Origin: Virgibacillus sp. AGTR | GTDB taxonomy: Bacteria; Bacillota; Bacilli; Bacillales; Amphibacillaceae | Length of the DNA stretch: 64,000 nucleotides | NCBI RefSeq assembly: GCF_016919725.2 | Contig: NZ_JAJERH010000004.1 | Location: forward strand, 93,890-157,889 | Reading direction: 5' to 3' | In this document: piece by piece, positions 8,401 to 18,101 of the stretch | Numbering within the stretch: position 1 is the first letter of the stretch | Layout: the number at the start of each line of letters is the position of its first letter | Translations under genes and position numbers: made by a program | The notes under the pieces: generated by a model | Seen by the model: the letters and a program-made list of their open reading frames with translations, nothing else | Databases searched by the model: none | Told to the model about the DNA's origin: nothing

Positions 8401-10737
8401 GCCGTATTCACGGTTCGCCGCTGTCTCAGCACGTGTTGTCGCGTAATCCGAGAACTGGTTATCAAAGCGCACACGATTGGATAACGTTTGTAAAATGGCA
8501 CTTTTCGTATCATGATTTAATTGGTTCGTTTCCATAAAGTCTAGTTCGATACGCTTCCCGTATACATCACCGTGATACAAACCGTTAATACCACTTGCAT
8601 CAAGCACCGTCGGTACTGTCCCAATAGAATTATCAAACGGGCGAGTCATCTGGTGCGTCACTTTCGCACGCAGCTGCTCGTTCAGGTGCTGTTCGAATCC
8701 TTTCACGCGGAAACGGTCCATACGGTTGTCATAATCACCTTCAAAAGAGAAATAACCGGTATATCCAGGAACAATACCGTAATTGTTTCCACCTTGGAAC
8801 TTCGTCGCGATAATCCCGTTTTCATCTGGCACCATTACCTGACCGATTTCCCCATTTACTTTTTGCCACATCTGATCTTTTTTCTTAGATCCTGTTCGTC
8901 GTTTCGCTTCCCAACGAATAACTCCATTTTCGTCAATACTTACATCTGGGTCAGAACCAAATCCATCTTCACCAACGAAACCACCAGATTTAAGCGTGTC
9001 TTGCACGGTCGTAAGCGCCTGCTTCAGCATCGGGTGATCAATTTCATCGATAGATTTAGCTGACTCCGGATCGAACTTAATCAAGCGTTCTTTCATGGCG
9101 TTCACCGCAAAATCATTTCCTTTGATTTTGTCTAAATCATAATTAACGGTTTTTAGAGCGGTCATCATGGCATCTCGTTCGTTTCCACGACCAGTCTGTT
9201 GCATGTGGTCGATAACGAATGCCGGATTAAACCCTTTTTCGTAATCTCCTACAATGGAATCTTTCACCAATGTTAGATACTCCAACCCACCGTCCTGACT
9301 ATGGACGGCCATTTGGGCAGCTCTTTCCTGTGCTTCTCGAATCACTTCATCGTTGGAGTATAACTGTTCTAATTCAGCTTGGAATTCCGGACCGGTAATC
9401 AGCACGTCTTCGTTGTCAAGCCCCGCATCAAGTAAGGCTTGTAGTTCTTCGGTCTTAAATTCGTCATTCACGACCGCTATCGCATCCTCAATCGCCGTAT
9501 CGATATATTCCTTTGCCTCGGCTTCCCCATAGAAGACCAAGGAACGGTAACGACCTTTAATCGGTTGTACCTGTAACGACTTTTGACGGGCTACGCCATC
9601 CAATTGAACACGGCTCGAATCACGGCTGACAGATTTAACCACTTTCCCTGTCTTGTGTCCTGTGACGTAATCGAGCAACGCTATAGAATCACTGGCTTCA
9701 AATTTTGTATTTTCCTTTACGGATTTCGAACCCATTACGTTGAAGTAGTATGCATTGTATGCATCATACACACGTCCGATATAACTACCATTAGCTTCTG
9801 GATCGAAGACGCGAACGTTAATATTCTCCCCTGCGTTCATACGTACTTCAATCTGATTCGGATTGCCGTTCTCACGAACATTAAAGTCGTATCCGTTCGA
9901 ACGCATATGCTTGAGCAACTCCATACTGTTCTCTGCAAGCTCCGAATCAAATAACTGGTTTGTATCGATGTTTTTCGCTACAAGCTCCGCATCAGCTTTT
10001 GTTAGGTAAGCCCCTATTATATGAGAAAGCCCTCTATACTCGCGACCCTCAAATTGCCCACCATGCCAGCCGAGAAGCGGTTCGCCCGGAACATAATCCG
10101 GCTCTTCTGGCTCCGGCTTATTCTGTGAGGTCTGTGCGCTTCCTTGGATTTTATTGACCGCACCTGGACTAGATATACCTGCTTTGTTGAACCCTTCCCG
10201 TTCCTTTTCTCCAGCTACTGTTACCTGATAGGTAAAATCTGCATTGTTGCGGTCGTAAAAGGTCGCAGCATCTCCCGGGCTCAATTCCCGCGCCGATTTA
10301 CCTCTATGGATAAAGAACGCTTTTCGCATCGGCTCTTTCGCCGCATTCAAGATATTGCTCCGGATGACCGGGTCAGTAACGGTATGCAGATAATTCCCAT
10401 CCTGCGCATGTTTATCGTAATCTTCACGGCATTTCGCCCACATACTCTTGACTCCTTCATCCAGCGTTGGATAGTCATCCAACGATCCGAAGGAAGTCGC
10501 TCCAGTCGAGCGCAATAGTCGAACGAAATCGCTCGGTCTTGCTTTCATGTGCGTAAAATCCATCGACTTCCCATCACGCTCCCACTTATCGCGGAATTCC
10601 TGCATGAGGGCAGGTGTTACGGTAATACCCTGCTTTTTCAAATCAGGCATAGTTTGGGCGAGCATGACCATCGTGGCATACTCAGCAATGTCCCGATATC
10701 GGGTGTCAGTTGTTTGCTTATCAAAAGTTCCTAACAT
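5443..10737 (-). CDS. Fused beta/beta-prime two-barrel RNA polymerase-like protein
   Basis: 1764 residues. In order it shows beta-subunit landmarks: DRNQMAANQ (R874; compare RALMGxNMQRQ), GGWTFDDSYAISKEF (D905-D906; compare GYNFEDSIxIS), GDKLSDFGGNKGTIG with both conserved lysines (K1010, K1018), and APYSMLSRHNAG. Then beta-prime landmarks: MGKRMNHSATGVAVVDPRL (~1313-1331; compare GKRVDxSGRxVIVxxP), the metal-binding MDFDGD (D1394, D1396, D1398; compare NADFDGD), a bridge-helix-like GAKGSPKK (1520) and a trigger-loop-like TGLAGAF (~1560). So both double-psi barrels sit in one chain, as in YonO-like and RNA-dependent polymerases, but with clear beta and beta-prime signatures. The first ~850 residues are not recognised. 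Expected activity: DNA-directed RNA synthesis. Ribosome site AAAGGGG before ATG 10737. Its promoter and operator resemble those of the transfer genes, so it probably belongs to the conjugation programme. Confidence 0.85.
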   Translation of the reverse strand: MLGTFDKQTTDTRYRDIAEYATMVMLAQTMPDLKKQGITVTPALMQEFRDKWERDGKSMDFTHMKARPSDFVRLLRSTGATSFGSLDDYPTLDEGVKSMWAKCREDYDKHAQDGNYLHTVTDPVIRSNILNAAKEPMRKAFFIHRGKSARELSPGDAATFYDRNNADFTYQVTVAGEKEREGFNKAGISSPGAVNKIQGSAQTSQNKPEPEEPDYVPGEPLLGWHGGQFEGREYRGLSHIIGAYLTKADAELVAKNIDTNQLFDSELAENSMELLKHMRSNGYDFNVRENGNPNQIEVRMNAGENINVRVFDPEANGSYIGRVYDAYNAYYFNVMGSKSVKENTKFEASDSIALLDYVTGHKTGKVVKSVSRDSSRVQLDGVARQKSLQVQPIKGRYRSLVFYGEAEAKEYIDTAIEDAIAVVNDEFKTEELQALLDAGLDNEDVLITGPEFQAELEQLYSNDEVIREAQERAAQMAVHSQDGGLEYLTLVKDSIVGDYEKGFNPAFVIDHMQQTGRGNERDAMMTALKTVNYDLDKIKGNDFAVNAMKERLIKFDPESAKSIDEIDHPMLKQALTTVQDTLKSGGFVGEDGFGSDPDVSIDENGVIRWEAKRRTGSKKKDQMWQKVNGEIGQVMVPDENGIIATKFQGGNNYGIVPGYTGYFSFEGDYDNRMDRFRVKGFEQHLNEQLRAKVTHQMTRPFDNSIGTVPTVLDASGINGLYHGDVYGKRIELDFMETNQLNHDTKSAILQTLSNRVRFDNQFSDYATTRAETAANREYGNEDDTSAFSYWKVAGETNMRVLNKDIENYADTTMTGTGKTQGLIWYLTDGAEVNEDGSVTPSKGILQKDGTYTPDKTALQKLPYFDKKSFNAWDRNQMAANQLMTALKVDENVNTALMSFGGWTFDDSYAISKEFAERNKVFGHKPNEESMEMLDRIFSQQDAGLMSLEQGQQFAKDAGMLWSQEVLEEGYSIYSDFYTSDSREDRERLRYQLNNFKEEHGCFRPLQRGDKLSDFGGNKGTIGIVIDRHMDLDEAKKQGLDKEVRFMKANPELDVVSAPYSMLSRHNAGVVKELMDGEIANLVDPDTGETFEAAMGQLNIIVTDMKVDDKTHAYTREDVLEGKGRKASGQLAWALQSKEANGILDEIYGRNDSAWSTYREYLIATGLDMKADGTIMKGYTPHADEDRHHFTFDPETDSGAFLDQIKDQGGFLDVPFDITFKTGQKTDSIPVLSASLRQNVELVDGSMRRSDFTNHYANIYEAIGDYHAADTDEAKEKAQAKAQDHFDKIQSTIIDRQFDGGHNGKHSFLRDKIMGKRMNHSATGVAVVDPRLDIGQAGMNQDMMDALDAKEGDVVMAFRDPVWRDGAIRAMTVKKDDSVHGIAINPIADKSHDMDFDGDTMGIMKFDSKAANRDLVNKFSHWANMIDKGSGKDELYYQTGMDLASAEAKAEKLGDDSPKKLYEKAQKNAKSTNPKLLKQSQRDLNEYSHKLFREHGFGGDFVSFKDDKAVFESFGQMVENGAKGSPKKLDEYKNYHNGKKTANDARDIQYATGVKSDDTGLAGAFSQKLVSVMRNQNITAALESMYPLTQGTLQIKHDPVHAKTVNKLLTDDMNKTFRGKDMYNPKRGLSPNGFKKQLTKIMEEDMKVDVAEEHIDAVTETLTHNGQIVPLKDAMTLKSSPMDRVAYGGGYEELKRLAKNGESLLEGEQNKRFAPFMMREATEQTKLAKKDTQRVVEQLVQPSEKGLEQEASPLTPVEEDTGIAL

Positions 10738-10757
10738 GTTCCAAAACCCCTTTCATT

Positions 10758-10804
10758 CTGCTCTGCACACAGTAATTTTGGAAAAATTTGTATACCTAAT
10801 TATA
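10758..10804 (-). promoter_or_regulatory. Promoter/operator of the RNA polymerase gene
   Basis: Minus strand TATGATATAAT (extended -10; TATAAT at 10804-10799), then an operator-like ACTGTGTGCAG copy at about 10761-10774, then the ribosome site. The same TATGATATAAT string precedes virD4. Confidence 0.55.
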
Positions 10805-10811
10805 TCATAGG

Positions 10812-10834
10812 AAAAAGAGGCCGAAGCCTCTTTG
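10812..10834 (-). terminator. Terminator of virD4
   Basis: AAAGAGGC-TTCG-GCCTCTTT on the minus strand with a stable tetraloop and following T run. Confidence 0.8.
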
Positions 10835-10913
10835 GGGGTGGGGTTTGTTAAACATTCATACAGTTTCTTGAAACAATGGAACAAGAAAATACTTGCATAT
10901 TCGATTTTTTATG

Positions 10914-12118
10914 TTAACTCTGCATTTTCAACTGATACGCCCGTTTCGCACACTGCTCAAAACGTCCTCCGGCTAAATCCTGCCAAGATTCAAGGTCCGC
11001 GAGGTACTTGATGAATTCATCCGTTACTTCATAGAAGACCTCGTCCACATCGCCTTCCCCGTACACGCGCCTCTCGGTGTCTGTCTCAGCATTCTCCAGC
11101 GATTCGATATCCTCCCGATCGGCACCCTTACTTGTACGAACGTACATCGCACCGGTATCGCTCATCAGCTCTCCGTCATCATTTACACGGAATCCCGGAG
11201 CGTCTTCGAAGTATTTCTGTGACTCGGCATACGCTTCGGCAAGTACCTTATCGAGCTGACGATTCACTTGACCACCTATAGAAACCAAGTCTTCCCGGCT
11301 GATTTGACCGCCGGCGTAACGTTTTTGTTGATGCATTTCCTGCTGGTTTTGCGCTTTCGCCGCTTCCTGCACCAACTCGGTGTTTTCGATGGCAGCATCC
11401 AAGATATTACCGAATTCGTCCATATCCGGAACATCTTCCATGGCCTCAACATGTACCTCCCCAGCTTGACGGTGCTTGATGTTATACAACTGCGAATTGA
11501 TTGCATGCATGATGTCATCGGCAACAACGTTCTGATCAAGGCGGATAAGATCCGTCTCTGTGAGTCCATATGCTTCCAAATACGCTTTTTTCATGACATC
11601 GGCTGCTCTCGCTTGTTCCAGACGTTGTTCCAACATGTGGAAGAAGTCCGGCTGATTCTTTCTAACGTCAAAATCCTTGGCGCTTGAATTTGTCGGTATC
11701 GTCTGCAGACTGAATTTCTTACCAGGAAGACTGATTTGATTCTGAAATAATCGCCAACTCATCGGATATGCCGTTTCATTACGGTTCCAGATCGGGCTTA
11801 CTCCTGCTTTAATTACAATGGAATTACGAGCTTCAATGAACATGAAATCATTGAATTGTATAACCGGACGTTCTTTTGTCGCCATCGTGTAGCTGATTTT
11901 CCCTTCGTTCTTGGCAAGAAGCCGTTCATTGTCACGCGTGACGGTCTTCTGATCCACACGCGCTTCATGCGTCGTTCCGCTCATCTTCACAAGCGTATCA
12001 ATCATCGAGTCGTCCGTGGATTTTAAGAAAACGATGTTCTCCGTGTTCCCCTGGATAATTTTATCTACTGAGTCCCCATACACATCACGTAATTGCTGGA
12101 GAGTTTGCAGGATTAAAG
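10914..12118 (-). CDS. virD4: VirD4/TraG coupling protein, exon 4
   Basis: Last exon of the coupling protein gene. It starts at CTTTAATCC directly after the intron's 3' end and reads LILQTLQQLRDVYGDSVDKI, the conserved arginine/glutamine sensor stretch of TraG/VirD4 ATPases, then GNTENIVFLKSTDDSMIDTL and a long hydrophilic C-terminal part that may bind substrates. Exon lengths 966 + 295 + 1236 + 1205 nt sum to 3702, i.e. 1234 codons exactly, so splicing of all three introns restores one 1233-residue protein. VirD4 is the inner-membrane ATPase that links the relaxosome to the type IV channel. Confidence 0.85.
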
Positions 12119-14094
12119 ATAGCGATAGGTAAGGGTTTGATGTAATCGTCGCCTTTTCCCCCGCTCCACACCGTGCATGCGATTTTCACCGCACACGGCG
12201 TTCCACCGAGCCGTAAGAAGCACTCGGCTTGTGACCATCACTCCTGCGACCATTACAACCGCGATCATCGCTGCGATCACTACTTTTCAATATCGATACG
12301 ACTGCTTATTATTCTTCGTCAGTCTACGAAATACAGGTACTAAATAATAGAATGAAATTGTTTATCTAATTCTGACGCAATCGCCTTATACGTTTGGTGC
12401 GAGTAATGTATTTCAATTAACGGTAGATTTATCGCTTCGGCATGTTCTCGCTTTAATTGATCGTGCTGTCGTTGTATTTTAAGTTTTTCCTCACCACCGA
12501 AGTATTCCACCGGTTTAAAGTGTTGTTCCCCCTGATATTCAATCAAACATAGCGGCGAACCATCTTTATACACCATAAAATCATAAGATAAAGAGCGACC
12601 ACCAACACCAACCAGACCATCAAATATTTTTTGTTTGGTGTACGTAAGGTCACTAGCATCCAGATAACGCGCGACATACGTTTCCGATTTTGACTCAAAC
12701 GGAAAGGCGCAACCGCAGGATTGACTGATCCCCGATTTTAGCATGTTTCCCGCCACGATATTTTCAGTACCGCAAGCGCAGTGGCATTTCCACATCGTCG
12801 CCCTGCCACCACCGGGATAAAAGCGATCGGGAACACGCTCCAGCACTGTCCATGAACCATACTTGTTACCTGTTAAATCTTCATATACAACTTTTTCTTT
12901 ATGCTGCTCCTTCCGGTAACAACCACACGATATGCTTTTTCCTCGAACCAGTGACTGTTCCGTCACCTCCCGGACTTCACCACACTCGCATTCACAGACC
13001 CATCGCTTCAAACGACGACCGCTCGGCACCACTTGCTCCGAACCTACTCCAAGCACTAACCATCGACCAAACGTTTGACCTTCAAGATTACGCACTTTGC
13101 TTAGTACGTCCGTTTTCAGACAACCGCATGATTTGGATTCACCTGATTTCAACGTCCCCGCGCGTATATCTCTTTCCGTACCACACTCACAACGGCAATG
13201 CCACATCGTGGCTTTTCGTCCCGATGGTTCTGTGATACTTTCCGCATGGTATAATACCGTCCAGCGATTAAACGTCTGTCCTGTTAAATCCTCAAACGTG
13301 AAGTTTGCCTTCACACGTTCTTTCCTAAAACATCCACAGGATGCCGTTCTACCGTTTTTAAGACTTGTCGCTCTCACAATACACTTTGCTCCACATTCAC
13401 ATTCACACGAATACTGCACGTGAGCTGTACCGCTTTTTGTAACATAATCACTGGTTCGATACAAAACCGACAACCTGTTAAATGTGCGCCCTGATAAATC
13501 TTCGTATTTGCGTGTTCGTTTGTTTGGTTTAAATACAGGTATTGTCATATCGTTAAACCTCCCAACCCTTGTAGTAAAATCTAAACGCTACACGCTCAGT
13601 CATTTTCACTCTATTATTTAGTTGTCAAAGAACAAATGTGTATTTCGCTCAATATCTTTCCCAGTTCCACCATATCTATCTGTACATAGCTGCCCTTAGA
13701 CCTTTGCTCTGATCCCATTTGCAATAGAAGCGCCTGTAACGCAACGAGGGGTTTCATAAGTCCAATTTTTACTCACCCTCTGCAAATTTAGTTGCATTTC
13801 TACAACGGTCAGCTAAGGAATCGTACATTCGCAAATTCGTCAGTCGCTATTGCGACATTCTAATCATAGGCAGTTTATAGACACCCGGCATATAGGCAAC
13901 ACACCAATAAGGCGCTTTCGTGGGAAAACCCCGACGGTTGCTCTCTGCCGCCTTTAACGGGCTTCGTACATGATTATCATGCACGCCGTAGCTCAGTGTG
14001 AGTGTTTCAAGGTGTTACCCCATCATTCCACTCATCGACATGGCAGTTCACACATCATGTGTGGCTAAACTTTTCATTTAACAACTGGTCGCAC
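12119..14094 (-). mobile_element. Group II intron carrying a homing endonuclease gene
   Basis: 5' end GTGCGACC at 14094; 3' end ...CCTATCGCTAT at 12119. A domain V hairpin (CGCCGTGTGCGG / TCGCATGCACGGTG) lies near 12180. 5' domain blocks such as GGGTAAC, CCTTGAAAC and TTGCGAATGTACG recur in the intron at 15331-18101, and both introns end in the same 11 bases, so they are close relatives. This one has no reverse transcriptase; domain IV holds an endonuclease gene instead. It splits virD4 just after the Walker B region, between GQDQQF and TLILQ. Confidence 0.8.
12340..13548 (-). CDS. Intron-encoded endonuclease with zinc-finger repeats (EDxHD/Vsr-like)
   Basis: 402 residues. Four tandem ~65-residue repeats, each with the pattern DLxGxxFxRxxVL ... 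CxCECG ... SCGC, are zinc-binding DNA-recognition units often found in phage and intron endonucleases. The C-terminal ~120 residues look like a Vsr/EDxHD nuclease: ESKSETYVARYL, LIEYQGEQHF, and KIQRQHDQLKREHA with the HD pair. It would cut an intronless virD4 allele and drive homing. GGGAGG precedes ATG 13548. Family placement (EDxHD versus other PD-(D/E)xK nucleases) is my inference. Confidence 0.7.
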   Translation of the reverse strand: MTIPVFKPNKRTRKYEDLSGRTFNRLSVLYRTSDYVTKSGTAHVQYSCECECGAKCIVRATSLKNGRTASCGCFRKERVKANFTFEDLTGQTFNRWTVLYHAESITEPSGRKATMWHCRCECGTERDIRAGTLKSGESKSCGCLKTDVLSKVRNLEGQTFGRWLVLGVGSEQVVPSGRRLKRWVCECECGEVREVTEQSLVRGKSISCGCYRKEQHKEKVVYEDLTGNKYGSWTVLERVPDRFYPGGGRATMWKCHCACGTENIVAGNMLKSGISQSCGCAFPFESKSETYVARYLDASDLTYTKQKIFDGLVGVGGRSLSYDFMVYKDGSPLCLIEYQGEQHFKPVEYFGGEEKLKIQRQHDQLKREHAEAINLPLIEIHYSHQTYKAIASELDKQFHSII

Positions 14095-15330
14095 TAAACT
14101 GCTGATCCTGACCAAGCCCGATACTAAGCATTGTTTGCAATGCCGGAATACCATTCCCCTCGGACTGCAAGTTACCGACCTCATCAAGCATATAACGTGT
14201 CTTATAGAGAGGTTTCTGGTTTTCTTTTGTGAGATACGAACTCTCGAAGTTTACATCCACCATCTGTTTTATCAAAATTAGGATGAGCTTTGCATAACTC
14301 ATCAGGTGTGGTGGAGTGATGAAAAAAATCGCCTTCGGTCGCTCCGTATACTTCACGGTTTTCTGGCTAAACGCCGGAATTTCGACAATCTGTTGTTTTC
14401 TATCTTCATCAAGTAAGTCATAATAGCGACGCTTCACAGCGGTGTCGCGGTATTCAAATTTGTTCTTTTTCTTGTTAAAACGAAGCTCACGAAGTACTCC
14501 ATCCCGCATGATTTTTTTATTCAACACCGGGTCTTTCACATATCGGCGACCAGATAAGTCCGTCTTAAACGTAAGCTCCAATTCAAAATAAAACGTTTTG
14601 ACGAGTAAATCTGTCTTCGGATTCTTGATTTGCAGTTTAATATAACTCTTACGCTTTTTGAATTTCCCGTCGAAGAAATAACGAGCCCAGCCCTCACGGT
14701 CAATCATCTGCGTGTGACCAAACAGCTTCTCATCAAGCGGTTTTTCGAACGTTGGATCTTCATAAGCGCTCCAGACGGACTGAAGTCCAACTAATTTATA
14801 CTTTTCAAGATACTCGGATGCAAAGCGAACACCGACACGTCTCGGGAACGACAAGCCTTTTGCATCGAAATTCTGCGACGGTTTACCGGACGTCAACGTA
14901 GAAATCGTTGGGTCGGTAAAGAAACTCATGGCGGTCAGAGCAATCCCATACACCGACGCAATCGTCTTATCCGACCCTGCCATCGCACGAAGTGCATTAT
15001 CTGTATTCTGGACGAGTTTACGCATTTCGTTCTGTGGTAGTTTCGCCGTCGCGTCAAAAAATAGCGTTAAATAGTCTTTCTCTTTAACGTTTTCATTCTC
15101 ATCAATTTTGATAACCGACGGGTCCGTGGACTTTTTCGACGATAACACAACGAATAACTGATAAGCGTTATATAGCGTGACTTTCCCCCACATATCATCG
15201 AGTTCTTGCATCAAAACTTTCTCCGGCTTCCCTTCGAACTCCGCCTGTTTACGCACACGTTTTTCTTCTTCCAGGTAAAAGTCGATTAAACCAAAAGCAG
15301 AACGTTTAAAGGCATTATTCGCCGCATTCG
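14095..15330 (-). CDS. virD4: VirD4/TraG coupling protein, exon 3
   Basis: Middle exon, 412 codons. It starts in frame as (P)NAANNAFKRSAFGLIDFYLEE after the group II intron and ends at MLSIGLGQDQQF. It contains the Walker B strand and glutamate (TRYMLDEVGNLQ) near its end. The text between is the all-alpha and linker part of the TraG nucleotide-binding domain. The apparent ATG of the unspliced reading lies inside the upstream intron and is not a real start. Confidence 0.85.
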
Positions 15331-18101
15331 ATAGCGATAGGTTCACGTACTAAGTGTTTGCCATGAGCAAATTGTCTTTTCCGTTTACCCCCGCTCCGCA
15401 CCGTGCGTGCGACTTTCACCGCACACGGCGCTCCATCCGTGCTTCAACTAAAATAACTGTCTATTTGAGCCATTTACCGTATTTCGTCGTTTCCGACTTT
15501 TTTACGGTACTTATTCACATGAGTCAATTCTTTATTATTTAGCTTTAATTTCGTAAGATAACGTTGGATTGTCGCTCCTTGCGTCGCATGAATCAATCTA
15601 TGAATATCTTCATGAACGATGACAAGGTTTGTATATGAATCGTCATTCGATATGTGATAAGGAATAATGTGATGGCACGTTACTTCGTCTGCATAGAGCA
15701 GGACGCCAGTTACCGCACATTTTCCTTTTTGGGCTATGAATCTTGCAATTCGATTGTCCATGTACTCAATGCTTCGTCGATTGTTGTAGTGAGCATTGTT
15801 TCTTAGCTTTACTACTTCGACTTTCACATGTACATCCTCAATGGTGTCGAAGTGTCGGTAATCTTTCTTCAACATCATCGGACTTTTATGCTGCACATAT
15901 GATAGTGGAACAATCGGATAACCCATGTAATACCGCATGCTTTTTGATTTCATATACCGCTTAATTCTTACATCTTTTCCATCATATTGACCTTTTCGCG
16001 AGAAATTATCTCTCTCATTGTTTCGGTTCAAACGATTGTACATTTTTCTCAGCAGACCTAATGACATTCGTTGAAAATTGGCATTTACATTCGTTGCGAT
16101 GTGATAGTAGTTATGAATTCCGACTACCATCGAGTTGTATTTCAGCACTTCATCCATTCCTCTTTTCGAGGTTGACGCCCGCTGTATAGCTTTTATTTGA
16201 TCAGCCAGCTTAGATTTTATTGTTGCTTGTGCTTTCTCACTCACATCGCTTCTCATGATAAACCTTGCTTTACCGTTCCGTGCCTTGCCTTTCTTGGTGA
16301 TACGGAAGCTGAACCCTAGAAATTCAGCCGATTGCTTTTTCAAGTCCGTGACACCCGATTTATCGGGAGACACTTGCAGTTTCAATCTTTCATACAGCCA
16401 TTTTATGACTGCAATAAGGATTTTCTCTGCAGACTCTTTTGTATTGGTGAAAATCTTGAAGTCGTCCGCATATCTCACAATCGTCATTTCTTTTAGGTTC
16501 GAGCTTTTGCGTAAAGCTCGGTATTTTCCTGATTGGTCAAGTGTTCCGTTGGCTCGCTTTAGTGTATAATCCTTGCGGGTTTTGAATGTTTCCCATTGGC
16601 TACTAACCCACCAATCCAACTCATTAAGATAAATGTTTGCAAGCAATGGACTTAACACTCCGCCTTGCGGCGATCCTTTTGTCGCTTGCTCAATCGTTCC
16701 GTCCGGGTGCAGTATTTTGGCTTTCAGCATTTCTTTTACGATGGATAATAGCTTTTTATCCTGTATTCCCATGTTCCACATGAGTTTTAGCAGAATGTTA
16801 TGGTCTATTTCATCGAAGAAGCTCTTTATATCAACGTCTACAACGTATATATAATGTTGTATGTTGACTTTGAAGGCTACATCAGCCATTGCATTTTCAG
16901 CGCTTCTGTGGGGTCTAAAACCGTAACTGTGAGGGTTGAACTTCGCCTCGCATATCGGCTCTAAGACTTGCAGAATGGCTTGCTGAATCAATCTGTCCCA
17001 TATTGACGGAATGCCTAGAGGGCGTTTATCTCCGTTTGGTTTTGGAATATACACTCGCTTAGTCACTTCCGGTTTATACCAATCTAGCCTTCTATGAACC
17101 TCAAGAATGATTTCATTAGGCGATAATTTCTTGATGTTATTTATCGTCATGCCGTCTGCTGACGGTGTATTTGAACCTTTATTTCCTTTGATGTTACGAT
17201 AAGCCAACATGATATTGTCAGGTTGTTTAACCCTATCCAACAATCGCTTAAATTTCACGTTATCTACTGATTTAGCATAAAGTTTCTCGTAAACTTCTAC
17301 TCTGTCGTAGTATTTACGGTTTCTTTCTTGTTTCGACTCAATTTCACTCATGGTCTATCACCAGTCCTTTACTAAGGTGTCGGTGACTTTTTTGTCGTAC
17401 CCGAACCCATAAATTATAGTGATAGTTATTTTAGTTGTTTTCATTTCACGGACTTGTGGCTATTGCTCCAGTTTCATTACAAAACCTTCATTGCTCATGC
17501 CACTACTCTCACTGTGATTAAGAATAGTTCCCTCAGCATTGCCGTTTCCTATTCAACTTCGCTCCCACACAGAAGGTTAAAACCTTCAACGTTCACAGCT
17601 TTCGATGTTCCTTACCAACTATGATTAGTACCGGTTAGGTGCTTGCTCTACTCCGTGGCTAACACTTGTGCCTGTAACACAAGGAAGATGGGGTATGTAT
17701 GTGGCATTAGCCCCCTTCTCCTAGCCGGAAGTCGTTTTATAGACCAAGACCCATTTCTGGGCCTACCCTTATCGAAGCGTACATTCGCAAGTTCGTCAGT
17801 ATTGCTACATTCTCACCATACGGTACTCACAGCATACGTAATAGTATCAGTTTCCTCTCGGTCTTTCTCCGTAGGGCTTTCCTCGCCATTATGCGTTAGG
17901 GATACGTTCCGCATATGTCACCCGGCTATTGTCCCCGATATTCGTTGGGCGAACATCAGGTTAGGGCAGATTACTGGGGAAGTTTCAAGGCGTTACCCTA
18001 TCATTCCATTCCCTCGTCGGTAAAGTTAGCCAAGACTCAATTCTTGACCGTTCTCTCCCTGATAGCTTATTAGGCTATCTTTTAAGAACAACATCTCGCA
18101 C
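15331..18101 (-). mobile_element. Group II intron with reverse transcriptase
   Basis: 5' end GTGCGAG at 18101, 3' end CCTATCGCTAT at 15331, 2771 nt. Domain V hairpin near 15400-15440 (CGCCGTGTGCGG / TCGCACGCACGGTG). 17352-18101 is the ribozyme domain I-III region and holds no other gene. Inserted in virD4 between DDPMW and PNAANN. Exon joining keeps frame, so the intron must splice for a working coupling protein. Confidence 0.88.
15474..17351 (-). CDS. ltrA: Group II intron reverse transcriptase/maturase with HNH domain
   Basis: 625 residues. Reverse transcriptase motifs: RPLGIPSIWDRLIQQA, FDEIDHNILL, GSPQGGVLSPLLANIYL, the catalytic YADD, and the maturase (thumb) region after it. C-terminal HNH endonuclease: CAVTGVLL ... 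CHHIIPYHISNDDSYTNLV ... HRLIH. It assists splicing of its intron and drives retrohoming. It may also serve the related reverse-transcriptase-less intron 1.2 kb away, since both share 5' blocks and 3' ends. All domains look intact. Confidence 0.93.
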   Translation of the reverse strand: MSEIESKQERNRKYYDRVEVYEKLYAKSVDNVKFKRLLDRVKQPDNIMLAYRNIKGNKGSNTPSADGMTINNIKKLSPNEIILEVHRRLDWYKPEVTKRVYIPKPNGDKRPLGIPSIWDRLIQQAILQVLEPICEAKFNPHSYGFRPHRSAENAMADVAFKVNIQHYIYVVDVDIKSFFDEIDHNILLKLMWNMGIQDKKLLSIVKEMLKAKILHPDGTIEQATKGSPQGGVLSPLLANIYLNELDWWVSSQWETFKTRKDYTLKRANGTLDQSGKYRALRKSSNLKEMTIVRYADDFKIFTNTKESAEKILIAVIKWLYERLKLQVSPDKSGVTDLKKQSAEFLGFSFRITKKGKARNGKARFIMRSDVSEKAQATIKSKLADQIKAIQRASTSKRGMDEVLKYNSMVVGIHNYYHIATNVNANFQRMSLGLLRKMYNRLNRNNERDNFSRKGQYDGKDVRIKRYMKSKSMRYYMGYPIVPLSYVQHKSPMMLKKDYRHFDTIEDVHVKVEVVKLRNNAHYNNRRSIEYMDNRIARFIAQKGKCAVTGVLLYADEVTCHHIIPYHISNDDSYTNLVIVHEDIHRLIHATQGATIQRYLTKLKLNNKELTHVNKYRKKVGNDEIR

